The position numbers and the translations under genes were made by a program. The notes beneath the pieces were generated by a model that worked only from the letters and a program-made list of their open reading frames with translations, was not told where the DNA came from and did not search any database. From contig JAZUFW010000085.1 in assembly GCA_045640905.1 (NCBI GenBank), forward strand, positions 1 to 22,456: DNA of 22,456 nt. Direction: 5' to 3'. Source of the stretch: JAILLW01 sp045640905. Its GTDB lineage: Bacteria; Bacillota; Clostridia; Lachnospirales; Lachnospiraceae. Positions 15,406-22,456 of the stretch are shown here, piece by piece; the first letter of the stretch is position 1; every line of letters begins with the position of its first letter.

Positions 15406-17400
15406 ATGATTAAGAGATTTATTTTCGGAACACCAATTGAAACAGAGGCGGTAATAGCACAAGTTACACCTTCGAATTTTACTAACGGTTATGCCGGAAT
15501 TGAGGCAAAACAAACTGATTCCGCTATCAGCCTAAAAATCATCATGAATCCGTCAGACATCGTATACGGGCTCGGCGAAAATGTTCGCGGAATGAACAAG
15601 CGCGGCTTCAAATACGTAAGTTACTGTACGGACGACCCCAATCACAGTGAGGATAAAGAGTCCCTGTACGGTGCCCACAATTTTCTGCTCATAAACTCTC
15701 TTTCGAATTCAAAACCGAAAAATCTCGGTCTTTTTATCGATACTCCCGGCAGAGTTTCGTTTGACATCGGTTTCAACCGGATGGAGGTATTGGAAATAAC
15801 CGTTGACTCCGGCTCCTTTAACCTCTATGTCATTACTAACGAAGATAATTGCGAAGATTCTCCCAATGGTATTATAAAGCAGTTTCGAGCCCTCATAGGG
15901 CATAGCTATATTGCCCCGAAATGGGGGTTCGGATATGCGCAAAGCAGATGGGGATACGCTTCAAGCAACGACTTCCGATTCGTTGCGGACAATTACAAAA
16001 AATCCGGAATTCCTCTCGATATGATATACATGGATATCGACTATATGGAACGCTACAAAGATTTCACAATAAATCGTGATTCTTTCCCCGATTTCGAAGA
16101 ATTAATAAATGAGATGAAGCAGGACGGAATTCGAATCATTCCGATAATCGATGGCGGCGTAAAGATTGAAAAAGGATACGAAGTTTACGAAGAGGGTGTT
16201 AAAAACAACTACTTTTGTAAAGATGAAAACGGTGAAGATTTTGTCGTCGGTGTCTGGCCGGGTGATTGCCATTTCCCCGACATGTTGGATGATGAAGCTC
16301 GAAAATGGTTCGGAAGAAAGTACAAATTCCTGTTGGATAAAGGAATCGAAGGCTTTTGGAATGACATGAACGAACCTGCCATATTTTATTCGCGCAAGCA
16401 TCTAAACGAAGTCTTCGATGAGATTGATTCATTAAGAGAAGAAAATCTGGATCTTGATAAATTCTTTCATTTTAAAGGATTGATAGAAGGAATCAATAAT
16501 AACCTTTGTGATTACAGATCGTTTTATCACAATTATAAAGGACAGAAATATCTCCACGACGATGTTCATAATCTTTTCGGATACTATATGACACGCGGGG
16601 CCGATGAAGCCTTTGATGAACTGGTTCCCGGAAAACGTGTATTGATGATTTCACGTTCTTCATATATCGGGATGCATAGATACAGTGGAATTTGGCAGGG
16701 AGACAACATTTCCATCTGGTCTCATTTATTAATGAATTTAAAGATGATGCCCTCGCTGAACATGTGCGGATTTTTATATACCGGTGCCGACATGGGCGGT
16801 TTCGGAGGTAACACTTCCGAAGATCTGCTCCTTAGGTGGACTGCTTTTTCCATCTTTACTCCCCTGTTTCGAAATCATTCGGCATTGGGCAGCCGTGACC
16901 AGGAGTTTTTCAGATTCCAAAATATCGATCTGTTCCGTTCTTTGATACTGACTCGATATCGTTTGGTGCCATATCTTTACAGCGAATACATGAAAGCTGC
17001 CAAGAATGACTCCATGATGTTCAAGCCGCTGGCTTTCGAATATGAAGAAGATAGTGTGGCCCGCGAAATCGAAGATCAGCTTTTACTCGGTGATGAAGTA
17101 ATGATTGCACCGGTTGTGAATCAAAATACTGCCGGACGTGTAATTTATTTCCCCGAGAAAATGAAAGAGCTTCGTTTTGAAAATGAACAGGTCATTGAGG
17201 GGAACATTTACGAAAAAGGATTTCACTATGTGAACATACCCCTGGGCACTGCCACCTTGTACATAAGAAACAACCGCCAGATTCCCATCGGGGAAAAAGT
17301 ATATTCCGTTGATGATGTGAATTCAAAAAATATAACCTACTATTCCTTCGGCAGCGCTGCTGAATATGATTTGTACGATGATGACGGAATAAGTAAATAA
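15406..17400 (+). CDS. GH31 alpha-glucosidase
   Basis: A 664-residue glycoside hydrolase family 31 enzyme, expected to release glucose from alpha-1,4 or alpha-1,6 ends of malto-oligosaccharides. The N-terminal beta-sandwich includes VYGLGENVRG near residue 48; the barrel starts near 170 (PKWGFGYAQSRWGYAS), with DMIYMDIDYM at ~205. The catalytic nucleophile is D320 in WNDMNEP and the acid/base is D433 in WQGDN. RNHSALGSRDQEF and a C-terminal beta-sandwich follow. No signal peptide, so it works in the cytoplasm on imported sugars, next to GlgP metabolically. The start has GAGGA about nine bases upstream. The operator in its promoter links it to the lacI-type gene. Isomaltase or other GH31 specificities are possible. 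Confidence 0.94.
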   Translation: MIKRFIFGTPIETEAVIAQVTPSNFTNGYAGIEAKQTDSAISLKIIMNPSDIVYGLGENVRGMNKRGFKYVSYCTDDPNHSEDKESLYGAHNFLLINSLSNSKPKNLGLFIDTPGRVSFDIGFNRMEVLEITVDSGSFNLYVITNEDNCEDSPNGIIKQFRALIGHSYIAPKWGFGYAQSRWGYASSNDFRFVADNYKKSGIPLDMIYMDIDYMERYKDFTINRDSFPDFEELINEMKQDGIRIIPIIDGGVKIEKGYEVYEEGVKNNYFCKDENGEDFVVGVWPGDCHFPDMLDDEARKWFGRKYKFLLDKGIEGFWNDMNEPAIFYSRKHLNEVFDEIDSLREENLDLDKFFHFKGLIEGINNNLCDYRSFYHNYKGQKYLHDDVHNLFGYYMTRGADEAFDELVPGKRVLMISRSSYIGMHRYSGIWQGDNISIWSHLLMNLKMMPSLNMCGFLYTGADMGGFGGNTSEDLLLRWTAFSIFTPLFRNHSALGSRDQEFFRFQNIDLFRSLILTRYRLVPYLYSEYMKAAKNDSMMFKPLAFEYEEDSVAREIEDQLLLGDEVMIAPVVNQNTAGRVIYFPEKMKELRFENEQVIEGNIYEKGFHYVNIPLGTATLYIRNNRQIPIGEKVYSVDDVNSKNITYYSFGSAAEYDLYDDDGISK

Positions 17401-17422
17401 TTAGTCTATAAAATATAAAATT

Positions 17423-17469
17423 GAATGTTGCTTGCGACATTCACGCGCCGAGCGCGGTCACAAAGTGAC
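17423..17469 (+). other. GC-rich structured segment after GH31 gene
   Basis: Just after the stop codon come two hairpins: GAATGT / ACATTC (17423-17442) and GTCAC-aaa-GTGAC (17457-17469), with a CG-rich stretch between (17444-17456). CGAGCG at 17449-17454 region could also pair with CGCTCG of the following terminator. It may be part of a dispersed intergenic element; that is inference. Confidence 0.4.
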
Positions 17470-17475
17470 ATCTTC

Positions 17476-17494
17476 CGCTCGCGCGAGCGTTTTT
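17476..17494 (+). terminator. Rho-independent terminator of GH31 gene
   Basis: Perfect palindrome CGCTCGCGCGAGCG folding into a five-pair GC stem with a four-base loop, followed by TTTTT. Confidence 0.75.
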
Positions 17495-17513
17495 ATGTAA
17501 TAGGAAAGAAACT

Positions 17514-17543
17514 AAAAAAGGGCTTCGCATTTTAGCGAAGCCC
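17514..17543 (-). terminator. Strong terminator of the repeat-protein gene
   Basis: Minus-strand stem GGGCTTCGC / GCGAAGCCC (nine pairs, six-base loop) followed by six T. It also could stop plus-strand transcripts (CCCTTTATT on that side), so it insulates both convergent genes. Confidence 0.88.
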
Positions 17544-17560
17544 CTTTATTATGCATAAAG

Positions 17561-18631
17561 TTAATTCTGTGCTGTTAATGAAAGTAAATGCCAATAGCCG
17601 TCGGAACCGTATCCGATATTCGCATTTATCTTTTGTCCGGTACGGAGGAATTTTGCATTTCCCAAAGAAGATAATGTATCATACTTTAATTCCATCTCTC
17701 CGCCGCCTGTCTGAAGTCGGATAATATTATTATCGCAATTTCCGCCGATAGTTCCCGAAACATCTACCGTATTGGCAGTGTTAACAGATGCACCGCCGGA
17801 ATCAGGCATCTTTCCGGAAATCGATACGGCATGCCAATATGCGTCATCACCGTAAGCATATGTAACAGTCATCGGTCTGCCTGCTGTTAACACATATCCC
17901 GAAGAAACATCAGTATTTGCATCTATCTTAAACTGTCTTTCACCTTCACCGTTACTGTTGAAATATAGAATGGTTGCCGTAGTCTTATCAGAAACAGTAC
18001 CTGTTGAAGTATATGTCGTTCCCGAAACATTGGCGTTTGAATATGTAGTCGTATTTGCCTGCGAACCTGAGTTTGAACTCTGAACATATACGGGAGCCGA
18101 ATCAGCCATAGCCAAAGCGTGCAGATATGCATCCGAACCTCTCGCACATATTACCGTATAGTATCCGTTGGCCATCAATCTCGATACTCCGGAGATATCT
18201 GTTGAAGCATCAAATTTGATTTCCATGTCCCCTGCCGAAGTAGCAAAGTAAAGAATATTCGATGTGGAAACATCTTTTATCTGTCCTGTTACGGTATATT
18301 TATTTGAAGTATCTATCGTAGCCAGAGAGTTGTTGGTAGATTCCTTAATAGATGCAGCATGCAACCACGAATCATCACCTCTGTATACAGCTACCACAAC
18401 TTTGTGTCCGGGCAGGAAATTCTTTCCTTCTATCGGAGTAGATGAATCAATCTTTATCTCCATTTTTCCGGCCGGTGTATCCAAATTAAGCTGTGTGTTC
18501 GAAGATCCGGTAGCTATGGTGCCTTCAACCGTAGCCATAATATCAACTGCTTTTGCGTTTACGGTTGCTATATTTATGTAGCAAAGCGCTATGCTAAGTA
18601 ACACTCCAACGTAAGCTATTACCTTTTTCAT
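17561..18631 (-). CDS. Secreted protein of four ~68-residue repeats
   Basis: A 356-residue exported protein of unknown function. Residues 1-27 are a signal peptide (MKKV, hydrophobic core, cleavage near VNAKA). The rest is four repeats at about 31-98, 111-178, 207-273 and 289-356, each with the plan VxGTI, a beta-rich core, G-x-MEIKxD, a turn, LxxG, and ending GxDxYxHAxxI. The plan recalls small beta-barrel (OB-like, DUF5666-type) domains, by eye only. Ser/Thr/Asn-rich linkers (about 180-205 and 270-288) join the units. No lipobox, sortase signal or membrane anchor is seen. ATG at 18631 has AAAGGTGG eight bases upstream; the longer frame to 18700 has no such site. Confidence 0.85.
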   Translation of the reverse strand: MKKVIAYVGVLLSIALCYINIATVNAKAVDIMATVEGTIATGSSNTQLNLDTPAGKMEIKIDSSTPIEGKNFLPGHKVVVAVYRGDDSWLHAASIKESTNNSLATIDTSNKYTVTGQIKDVSTSNILYFATSAGDMEIKFDASTDISGVSRLMANGYYTVICARGSDAYLHALAMADSAPVYVQSSNSGSQANTTTYSNANVSGTTYTSTGTVSDKTTATILYFNSNGEGERQFKIDANTDVSSGYVLTAGRPMTVTYAYGDDAYWHAVSISGKMPDSGGASVNTANTVDVSGTIGGNCDNNIIRLQTGGGEMELKYDTLSSLGNAKFLRTGQKINANIGYGSDGYWHLLSLTAQN

Positions 18632-18718
18632 CTGTAAACCACCTTTCAAGATATTGTATATGTTAGTATACATAAATGTATTGACATAATTAATTAACAT
18701 AATTATTTATTCTTCTAA

Positions 18719-18748
18719 AATATACAATATGTGGTGGTTCGTTGTCAA
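18719..18748 (-). promoter_or_regulatory. Promoter of the repeat-protein gene
   Basis: Consensus TTGACA (18748-18743) and TATATT (18724-18719), 18 bases apart on the minus strand, leaving an AT-rich leader of ~80 bases with the palindrome ATACAT-AA-ATGTAT (18668-18681). Confidence 0.6.
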
Positions 18749-18778
18749 TAGATTGCGCTAAAAATAGTTGACATAAAT

Positions 18779-19576
18779 TTATTTAACTGTAAATTCCGCT
18801 TCCAGGTCTCCTAACAATATCTTGTAGTTGCCTTCTTCAGGTTCAAAGACTTCCGATAAATCAATAACCAATTCAACACTTGAGTTTCCGTCAATGCTGA
18901 TGGCAGGACTGTCCTTGGTATCATTAAGAGGAACTTCTTCATATTCGCCGTCGATTTCTTTATAGATACGATACTGCGAAACGTATATTACCTTATCGTC
19001 CTTTGAATTAACTATTTCCAAAGTAAGTAAGCCGCCTTCATAAGAAGCACTTTCTATAACAACGGAATCCAAAATCGTTTTGCCGGAGTTAATATCATTT
19101 TCTTCATAATCCGATTCACTGTAACCTTCATCAGCTATGACCGTATCCTGTGCCTCGGTTTCTGCCGCCTTTTCTGCGCTGCTTGCGGAACTCTTGGTTG
19201 AGCTTCCCTTATCGGAACGTGAATCTTCGAAAACGTCGCTTGCAGAATCGATTTCACTTTCCGAAACAGACTCTTCAGCGCAAGCCGTCTCTGCCTCTTC
19301 CACTGCCGCATTATCGGTTGAAGCTGCGGTTGTAGCAGCGGTCGGTGCCGAATCGAAAGAAGGGTTCATCACGGAATTAATTCCAATAACACCGATTACT
19401 ATTAAGACGCAGGCAGCTGCAGGTATTACAGCCATCAAAGTGTTTCTAAACTTAAGCTTTTGGCGACGCTTATTTATGGCAAAGTCAAAATGCGAGCGAT
19501 CCACTTCATATGCTGCTTCTGTGATAAACGAAGGATCTATATTCGAAAAAGCATCAATCAGATTATCCGATTTCAT
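18779..19576 (-). CDS. Membrane anti-sigma factor with extracellular Ig-like domain
   Basis: A 265-residue single-pass protein. The N-terminal ~45 residues are cytoplasmic and charged (short helical anti-sigma-type segment ending KRRQKLKFRN), one membrane helix lies at about 46-67, then an Ala/Ser/Glu-rich low-complexity stalk (75-165), and a C-terminal beta domain (about 168-265) of Ig-like type (LTLEIVNSKDDKVIY ... DLEAEFTVK). The first four bases overlap the sigma gene stop (ATGA), the usual arrangement of a sigma/anti-sigma pair. It likely holds the sigma factor at the membrane until the outer domain senses a signal. There is no clear zinc (ZAS) motif, so the anti-sigma role rests on topology and context. 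Confidence 0.75.
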   Translation of the reverse strand: MKSDNLIDAFSNIDPSFITEAAYEVDRSHFDFAINKRRQKLKFRNTLMAVIPAAACVLIVIGVIGINSVMNPSFDSAPTAATTAASTDNAAVEEAETACAEESVSESEIDSASDVFEDSRSDKGSSTKSSASSAEKAAETEAQDTVIADEGYSESDYEENDINSGKTILDSVVIESASYEGGLLTLEIVNSKDDKVIYVSQYRIYKEIDGEYEEVPLNDTKDSPAISIDGNSSVELVIDLSEVFEPEEGNYKILLGDLEAEFTVK

Positions 19577-20130
19577 AGCGTATATCCCTCCTTTATCAAG
19601 TATTCCTTAAGCTTATTTCTGCTCCTGAACAGTGACGTTTTTACTTTTCCCTCCGACAATGATAATTTGTCGGCTATATCACTGAGCGAATCCATATAAT
19701 AATAGCGTCTCATAAAAATCAGTCTGTTTTCTTTATTTAATGTACCCAGAAAAAGATTTATGGCTGAAGCCAGCATCATCTTGTCAACTTCCTCTTCGGG
19801 GGTACTGCCTCCCGCCAGATCATACATCTCATCGATTACTTCGGTAATCTGACCCTCTCCGCGCTTTTGCGAATGTGATTTTCTGAACATATCAAGCGAC
19901 AAATTTCTGGTAATTGCCGATAGAAAGGCGCCCAACATAGTCGGTCTTTGATCCGGCATGGAATTCCATGCCGCAAGATAAGTGTCATTAACACATTCGT
20001 TTGAATCTTCTTCGTTATACAGAATATTCATGGCTATCTTGCGGCAGTAATTGCCGTATTTTTCTGCTGTAACTGTTATTGCGTTTTCGTCTCGATCCCA
20101 ATAAAGTTCGACTATGCGGCTATCTTCCAT
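19573..20130 (-). CDS. ECF-type sigma-70 family RNA polymerase sigma factor
   Basis: A 185-residue sigma factor with only the two domains of the ECF group. Region 2 spans about 24-90 (EDSNECVNDTYLAAWNSM, then AFLSAITRNLSLDMFRK) and region 4 about 122-178, with helix-turn-helix YYYMDSLSDIADKLSLSEGKVKTSL. Start ATG has GAGGAA five bases upstream, directly after the stop of the VWA gene (nine bases). It overlaps the membrane anti-sigma gene by four bases. The operon promoter looks like an ECF promoter, so it probably drives its own expression. Confidence 0.94.
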   Translation of the reverse strand: MEDSRIVELYWDRDENAITVTAEKYGNYCRKIAMNILYNEEDSNECVNDTYLAAWNSMPDQRPTMLGAFLSAITRNLSLDMFRKSHSQKRGEGQITEVIDEMYDLAGGSTPEEEVDKMMLASAINLFLGTLNKENRLIFMRRYYYMDSLSDIADKLSLSEGKVKTSLFRSRNKLKEYLIKEGYTL

Positions 20131-20139
20131 TCTTTCCTC

Positions 20140-21879
20140 TTAGAGCATATACAGCAAATCCAAAAATTCTGCTTTATACTCATCTCCATCTAAATCCAAA
20201 TCTTCAACCTGTGAAATAACATCATCTATATCAATGTTGCCAATATATTCACTGTCATTTGCAATCATTGACAATTCTGCAACAGATGCTGCAAATAGTG
20301 TATCACAAGAAGGTTTTTTCGTGTAGCATTCTTCACTTATAGGATATGTCAAAAGCTTTGATTCATCTTCGTTGGGTTTCTTGTATCTGATGCTTACTGT
20401 CATCCATTCATCCGTATCAACCGCAATGTCCGTAAGTTCATTTTGCTGATATCTGTATGTTATTCCGTCATCTTCAACATCATCAGAGAGCTTAATTTCG
20501 TACATAACTGTTACGGAATGTCCTGCACCTACTTCGCCGCCGTCTTTAGTATCATCATTAAAATCTTTGTCTGCCATTGCGCGGTTTTCGTATCCTACCT
20601 GACGATACTCTGATACATATGCAGGATTAAATTCGATCTGGAATTTTACATCCTTGGCTATTGTATAAATTGTTGATCCGAATTCATCTACCAATACTTT
20701 CTTTGCTTCAGATAATCCGTCTATGTATGAATAATTTCCGTTTCCTTTATCTGCCAGTCTTTCCAAAGCTGCATCATTGTAATTTCCTGTTCCGAAGCCC
20801 AACACTGAAAGAAATACTCCGCTTTCCTTTTCTTCGGTAATCAATTCTTCCAATTCATCTTCATCCGTAATACCCACATTCAAATCACCGTCTGTAGCCA
20901 TGATAACTCTGTTATTTCCGCCTTCGATGAAATATTTCTCAGCCAGTTCATAAGCTGAAATGATACCTGCTCCACCGTTAGTGCTTCCGTTTGCTTCAAG
21001 CTTCTTTATAGCGCGCTTGATTTTTGAATGATTATCGCCCGTTTCACCCTCAAGATATATTGAAGAATCTGACGCATATGTCACAATTGAAACTCTGTCA
21101 TTCTCATCAAGATCGTCAACAAGCATTGAGAATCCTTCTTTTAAAAGGTCGATTCTGTCATATCCGGACATTGATCCTGAAACATCAATCAAGAATACTA
21201 TATTTGATGCAGGACGCTTGTTTGACTTCATCTCTTCTGCCTGTATTCCCAAAGTCAGCAAATATGTTTCATCATTCCAAGGGCAATCGCAGATAGTAGC
21301 GTTAACGCCAAACGGCTCTCCCTTCTTCGGTCCGTCATAATCATATGAAAAATAGTTAATCATTTCTTCGGTTCTGATTGATCCGCTCGGAATAGAGTAT
21401 AAGTCGTAACCGTCTGTAATCATTCTTCTGAAGTTGGCGTATGATGCTGTATCAACGTCTGCCGCAAATGTTGATAAGGGGCTGTCCTTAACTGCGTTAA
21501 ATGCATTCTCTACATATGTTGCGTAATTTTCTCCGTTGTAATACGGGTCATAGTATGAATCACTATATGGATCATAATATGCCAGGCCGTAATCACCGAT
21601 TTCCTCTTCTGCAACATCCACACATACTGTATCGCATGCTGTGGGTTCAGAATCCGTAGCTTCAACTTCTCTGGGAGCAGTTTCTTTTGTTTGATTCTTC
21701 TTTGAATCGCTTTTCTTTTTGTGATCTGAAGTTTTTCTTGCGGATGAATGTGACTCGGTTGAAGCTGATGAAGCAGTTTCAACATCACTTGTTGCGCTTG
21801 TAAGGTTTGCTCCGCAACCTGTTACTGTTAATGAGACCATCAATCCTGCGAGTAATAAAGCAACCATTCTTTTTTTCAT
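20140..21879 (-). CDS. VWA-domain lipoprotein, YfbK-like
   Basis: A 579-residue surface lipoprotein: signal peptide with lipobox VTGC and lipidated C22, then a Ser/Lys-rich linker (25-70), a Tyr-rich stretch (97-122, ten Tyr in 26 residues, DPY twice), a YfbK-type N-terminal domain starting FAADVDTASYANFRRM (138-153), and a VWA domain (about 226-400) with an intact MIDAS: D232-x-S234-x-S236, T300 and D330 (in ATDGD). The C-terminal part matches the DUF3520 extension of YfbK proteins. VWA domains bind protein partners through a metal ion; the partner is not known. ATG at 21879 has GGAGGT seven bases upstream, deciding it over the in-frame ATG at 21966. It heads the sigma/anti-sigma operon. Confidence 0.92.
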   Translation of the reverse strand: MKKRMVALLLAGLMVSLTVTGCGANLTSATSDVETASSASTESHSSARKTSDHKKKSDSKKNQTKETAPREVEATDSEPTACDTVCVDVAEEEIGDYGLAYYDPYSDSYYDPYYNGENYATYVENAFNAVKDSPLSTFAADVDTASYANFRRMITDGYDLYSIPSGSIRTEEMINYFSYDYDGPKKGEPFGVNATICDCPWNDETYLLTLGIQAEEMKSNKRPASNIVFLIDVSGSMSGYDRIDLLKEGFSMLVDDLDENDRVSIVTYASDSSIYLEGETGDNHSKIKRAIKKLEANGSTNGGAGIISAYELAEKYFIEGGNNRVIMATDGDLNVGITDEDELEELITEEKESGVFLSVLGFGTGNYNDAALERLADKGNGNYSYIDGLSEAKKVLVDEFGSTIYTIAKDVKFQIEFNPAYVSEYRQVGYENRAMADKDFNDDTKDGGEVGAGHSVTVMYEIKLSDDVEDDGITYRYQQNELTDIAVDTDEWMTVSIRYKKPNEDESKLLTYPISEECYTKKPSCDTLFAASVAELSMIANDSEYIGNIDIDDVISQVEDLDLDGDEYKAEFLDLLYML

Positions 21880-21939
21880 AATAAATACCTCCGTATGTTT
21901 AATCGGGAAACTCCCTTTTTTATCGCTTTCATAAGTAAA

Positions 21940-21965
21940 GACGCAAAAAAAATACAAAGGTTTCA
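21940..21965 (-). promoter_or_regulatory. ECF-type promoter of VWA-sigma-anti-sigma operon
   Basis: On the minus strand TGAAACCTTT (-35, from 21965) is followed, with exactly 16 bases between GAAAC and CGTC, by CGTC (21943-21940), the pattern of ECF promoters of the SigW/SigX type. An A/T-tract region (21966-22003) upstream may act as an UP element. No sigma-A promoter of comparable quality is seen here. Confidence 0.7.
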
Positions 21966-22020
21966 CTTTTTTGAAAAAAAATTTTATTTTTTATCGTTTC
22001 TCGCGCCGTGTTACTCTCTT

Positions 22021-22249
22021 CTGGGCCCCTTTCTTGCTTCCAGGCTCCTCCGGGCCCAGGAGCCTCCTTTGTTTTTCTCTCTCCTGGGCCCCTCTACTTG
22101 CTTCCAGGCTCCTCCGGGCCCAGGAGCCTCCTTTGTTTTTCTCTCTCCTGGGCCCCTTTCTTGCTTCCAGGCTCCTCCGGGCCCAGGAGCCTCCTTTGTT
22201 TTACTCTCTCCTGGGCCCCTTTCTTGCTTCCAGGCTTCTCCGGGCCCAT
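22021..22249. repeat. GC-rich 63-bp tandem repeat, about 3.6 copies
   Basis: Units start at 22021, 22084, 22148 and 22211 (63, 64, 63 and a partial 39 bases) and are nearly identical; unit 2 has CTCTACTTGC where the others have CTTTCTTGC. Each full unit holds the inverted repeat AGGCTCCT / AGGAGCCT around CCGGGCCC (22042-22065 in unit 1), and units 2 and 3 also have CTCCTGGGCCC paired with GGGCCCAGGAG. The plus strand is strongly pyrimidine-rich, so the minus strand carries AAAGGAGG in each full unit. Composition differs sharply from the flanks. Confidence 0.95.
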
Positions 22250-22456
22250 TGCTCCTATTTCGGCATATATGCTTAATCCACTTACACTATCGATAGCTTG
22301 TAGATAAACCAGGCCGGAGAATTCGGTGTTGGTTTGCGAATCGATAGGACGAAATTGTGCTTTTGACTTAGAAACTCGACTAACTGTAGGCAAAAAATCC
22401 CGGATGGATTTTTTAGGTTCAGTTGGCAACGGATTGCCAATTGAACCGGCCGAACG
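22094..22456 (-). CDS. Doubtful 3' end of an unrecognised ORF entering from the right
   Basis: The frame is open from the right edge for 120 codons and ends at TAG (22094) inside repeat unit 2. About the first 75 residues have ordinary composition (EPKKSIRDFLPTVSRVSKSK, FSGLVYLQAIDSVSGLSIY); the last ~45 are the 21-residue translation of the repeat (GPEEPGSKKGAQEREKQRRL). I recognise no family. The stop exists only because unit 2 differs from the others by an extra base and a T-to-A type change. It may be the tail of a real gene that has been extended by the repeats, or chance. Confidence 0.3.
   Translation of the reverse strand, partial: RSAGSIGNPLPTEPKKSIRDFLPTVSRVSKSKAQFRPIDSQTNTEFSGLVYLQAIDSVSGLSIYAEIGAMGPEKPGSKKGAQERVKQRRLLGPEEPGSKKGAQEREKQRRLLGPEEPGSK
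22392..22414. repeat. AAAAAATCC inverted repeat, bidirectional terminator-like
   Basis: Perfect 9-base arms AAAAAATCC / GGATTTTTT around CGGAT. The shape resembles a bidirectional terminator, but the stem has only two GC pairs. Confidence 0.4.
22416..22447. repeat. 14-base inverted repeat at the window edge
   Basis: GGTTCAGTTGGCAA and TTGCCAATTGAACC are reverse complements with a single mismatch (G-T), around a CGGA loop. It lies one base after the previous inverted repeat. It could be a terminal repeat of a small element, an operator, or an RNA hairpin. Confidence 0.6.

Larger units (their letters stand above)
21880..22456. other. Right-end region without a secure gene
   Basis: 577 bases: ECF promoter and leader (21880-21965), an A/T tract (21966-22003), a GC-rich tandem repeat array (22021-22249), then ~140 bases of ordinary composition and two hairpins (22392-22447). 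Only one doubtful open frame (minus) enters from the right edge. Confidence 0.7.

Noticed and set aside
18681..18776. TTGACATAA direct repeat (18681-18689 and 18768-18776)
   Set aside because: On the plus strand these look like -35 boxes but no matching -10 or plus-strand gene follows; likely chance in AT-rich DNA.
22021..22249. Possible CRISPR array
   Set aside because: The whole 63-base unit is conserved with no variable spacers, and no cas gene is near; it is a plain tandem repeat.
21895..22307. Three overlapping plus-strand open frames across the tandem array
   Set aside because: All three plus frames stay open because the repeat is pyrimidine-rich and has few stop codons; no ribosome binding site or family likeness, and the products are just repeat translations.

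Overview
The window looks like a chromosomal segment of a moderately AT-rich, low-GC Firmicute. The best fit is a Lachnospiraceae of the Butyrivibrio type. This rests on gene content (long PPi-dependent phosphofructokinase, DUF1015, DUF5721, stand-alone ASKHA protein, CheX/CheY pair), strong AGGAGG-type ribosome binding sites and sigma-A promoters with 17-base spacers. The genus is an inference. No rRNA, tRNA, CRISPR array, phage gene or recognisable transposase is present. Most genes lie on the minus strand.

Left part (1-4.3 kb): a DUF1015 gene cut by the left edge overlaps the end of proB (glutamate 5-kinase without a PUA domain) and has its own promoter. Upstream is a DUF4445/ASKHA gene lacking the usual ferredoxin domain. 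Reading the other way is a two-gene unit: an RlmI-like class I methyltransferase and a DUF5721 protein.

Middle (4.3-10.9 kb): one compact minus-strand transcription unit in the order lacI-type regulator, glgP (glycogen phosphorylase), CPBP membrane protease, and a large XPD/DinG-like helicase with an N-terminal RecB/Cas4-type nuclease motif set. The lacI promoter carries a perfect palindrome (GAAAACGTTTTC). The same palindrome lies exactly between the -35 and -10 of a GH31 alpha-glucosidase gene 4.5 kb away (15406-17400). The regulator, glgP and the alpha-glucosidase therefore probably form a local alpha-glucan/glycogen regulon.

Between these lie a CheX-like/CheY-like signalling pair, a PPi-dependent phosphofructokinase (pfp) and a Na+/Ca2+-type antiporter. 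GlgP and GH31 would release glucose 1-phosphate and glucose, and Pfp commits the resulting hexose phosphate to glycolysis using pyrophosphate.

Right part (17.4-22.5 kb): a secreted protein made of four copies of a ~68-residue unit, then an operon of a YfbK-like VWA lipoprotein, an ECF sigma factor and its membrane anti-sigma factor. The operon starts at a promoter that reads as an ECF promoter (TGAAAC, 16 bases from GAAAC, CGTC), so the module is probably autoregulated. Upstream of it is a GC-rich tandem array with a 63-bp unit (about 3.6 copies) that folds on itself, then two hairpins at the window edge and a doubtful open frame running off the right end. This last 450 bases is compositionally unlike the rest and is the least explained part of the window.
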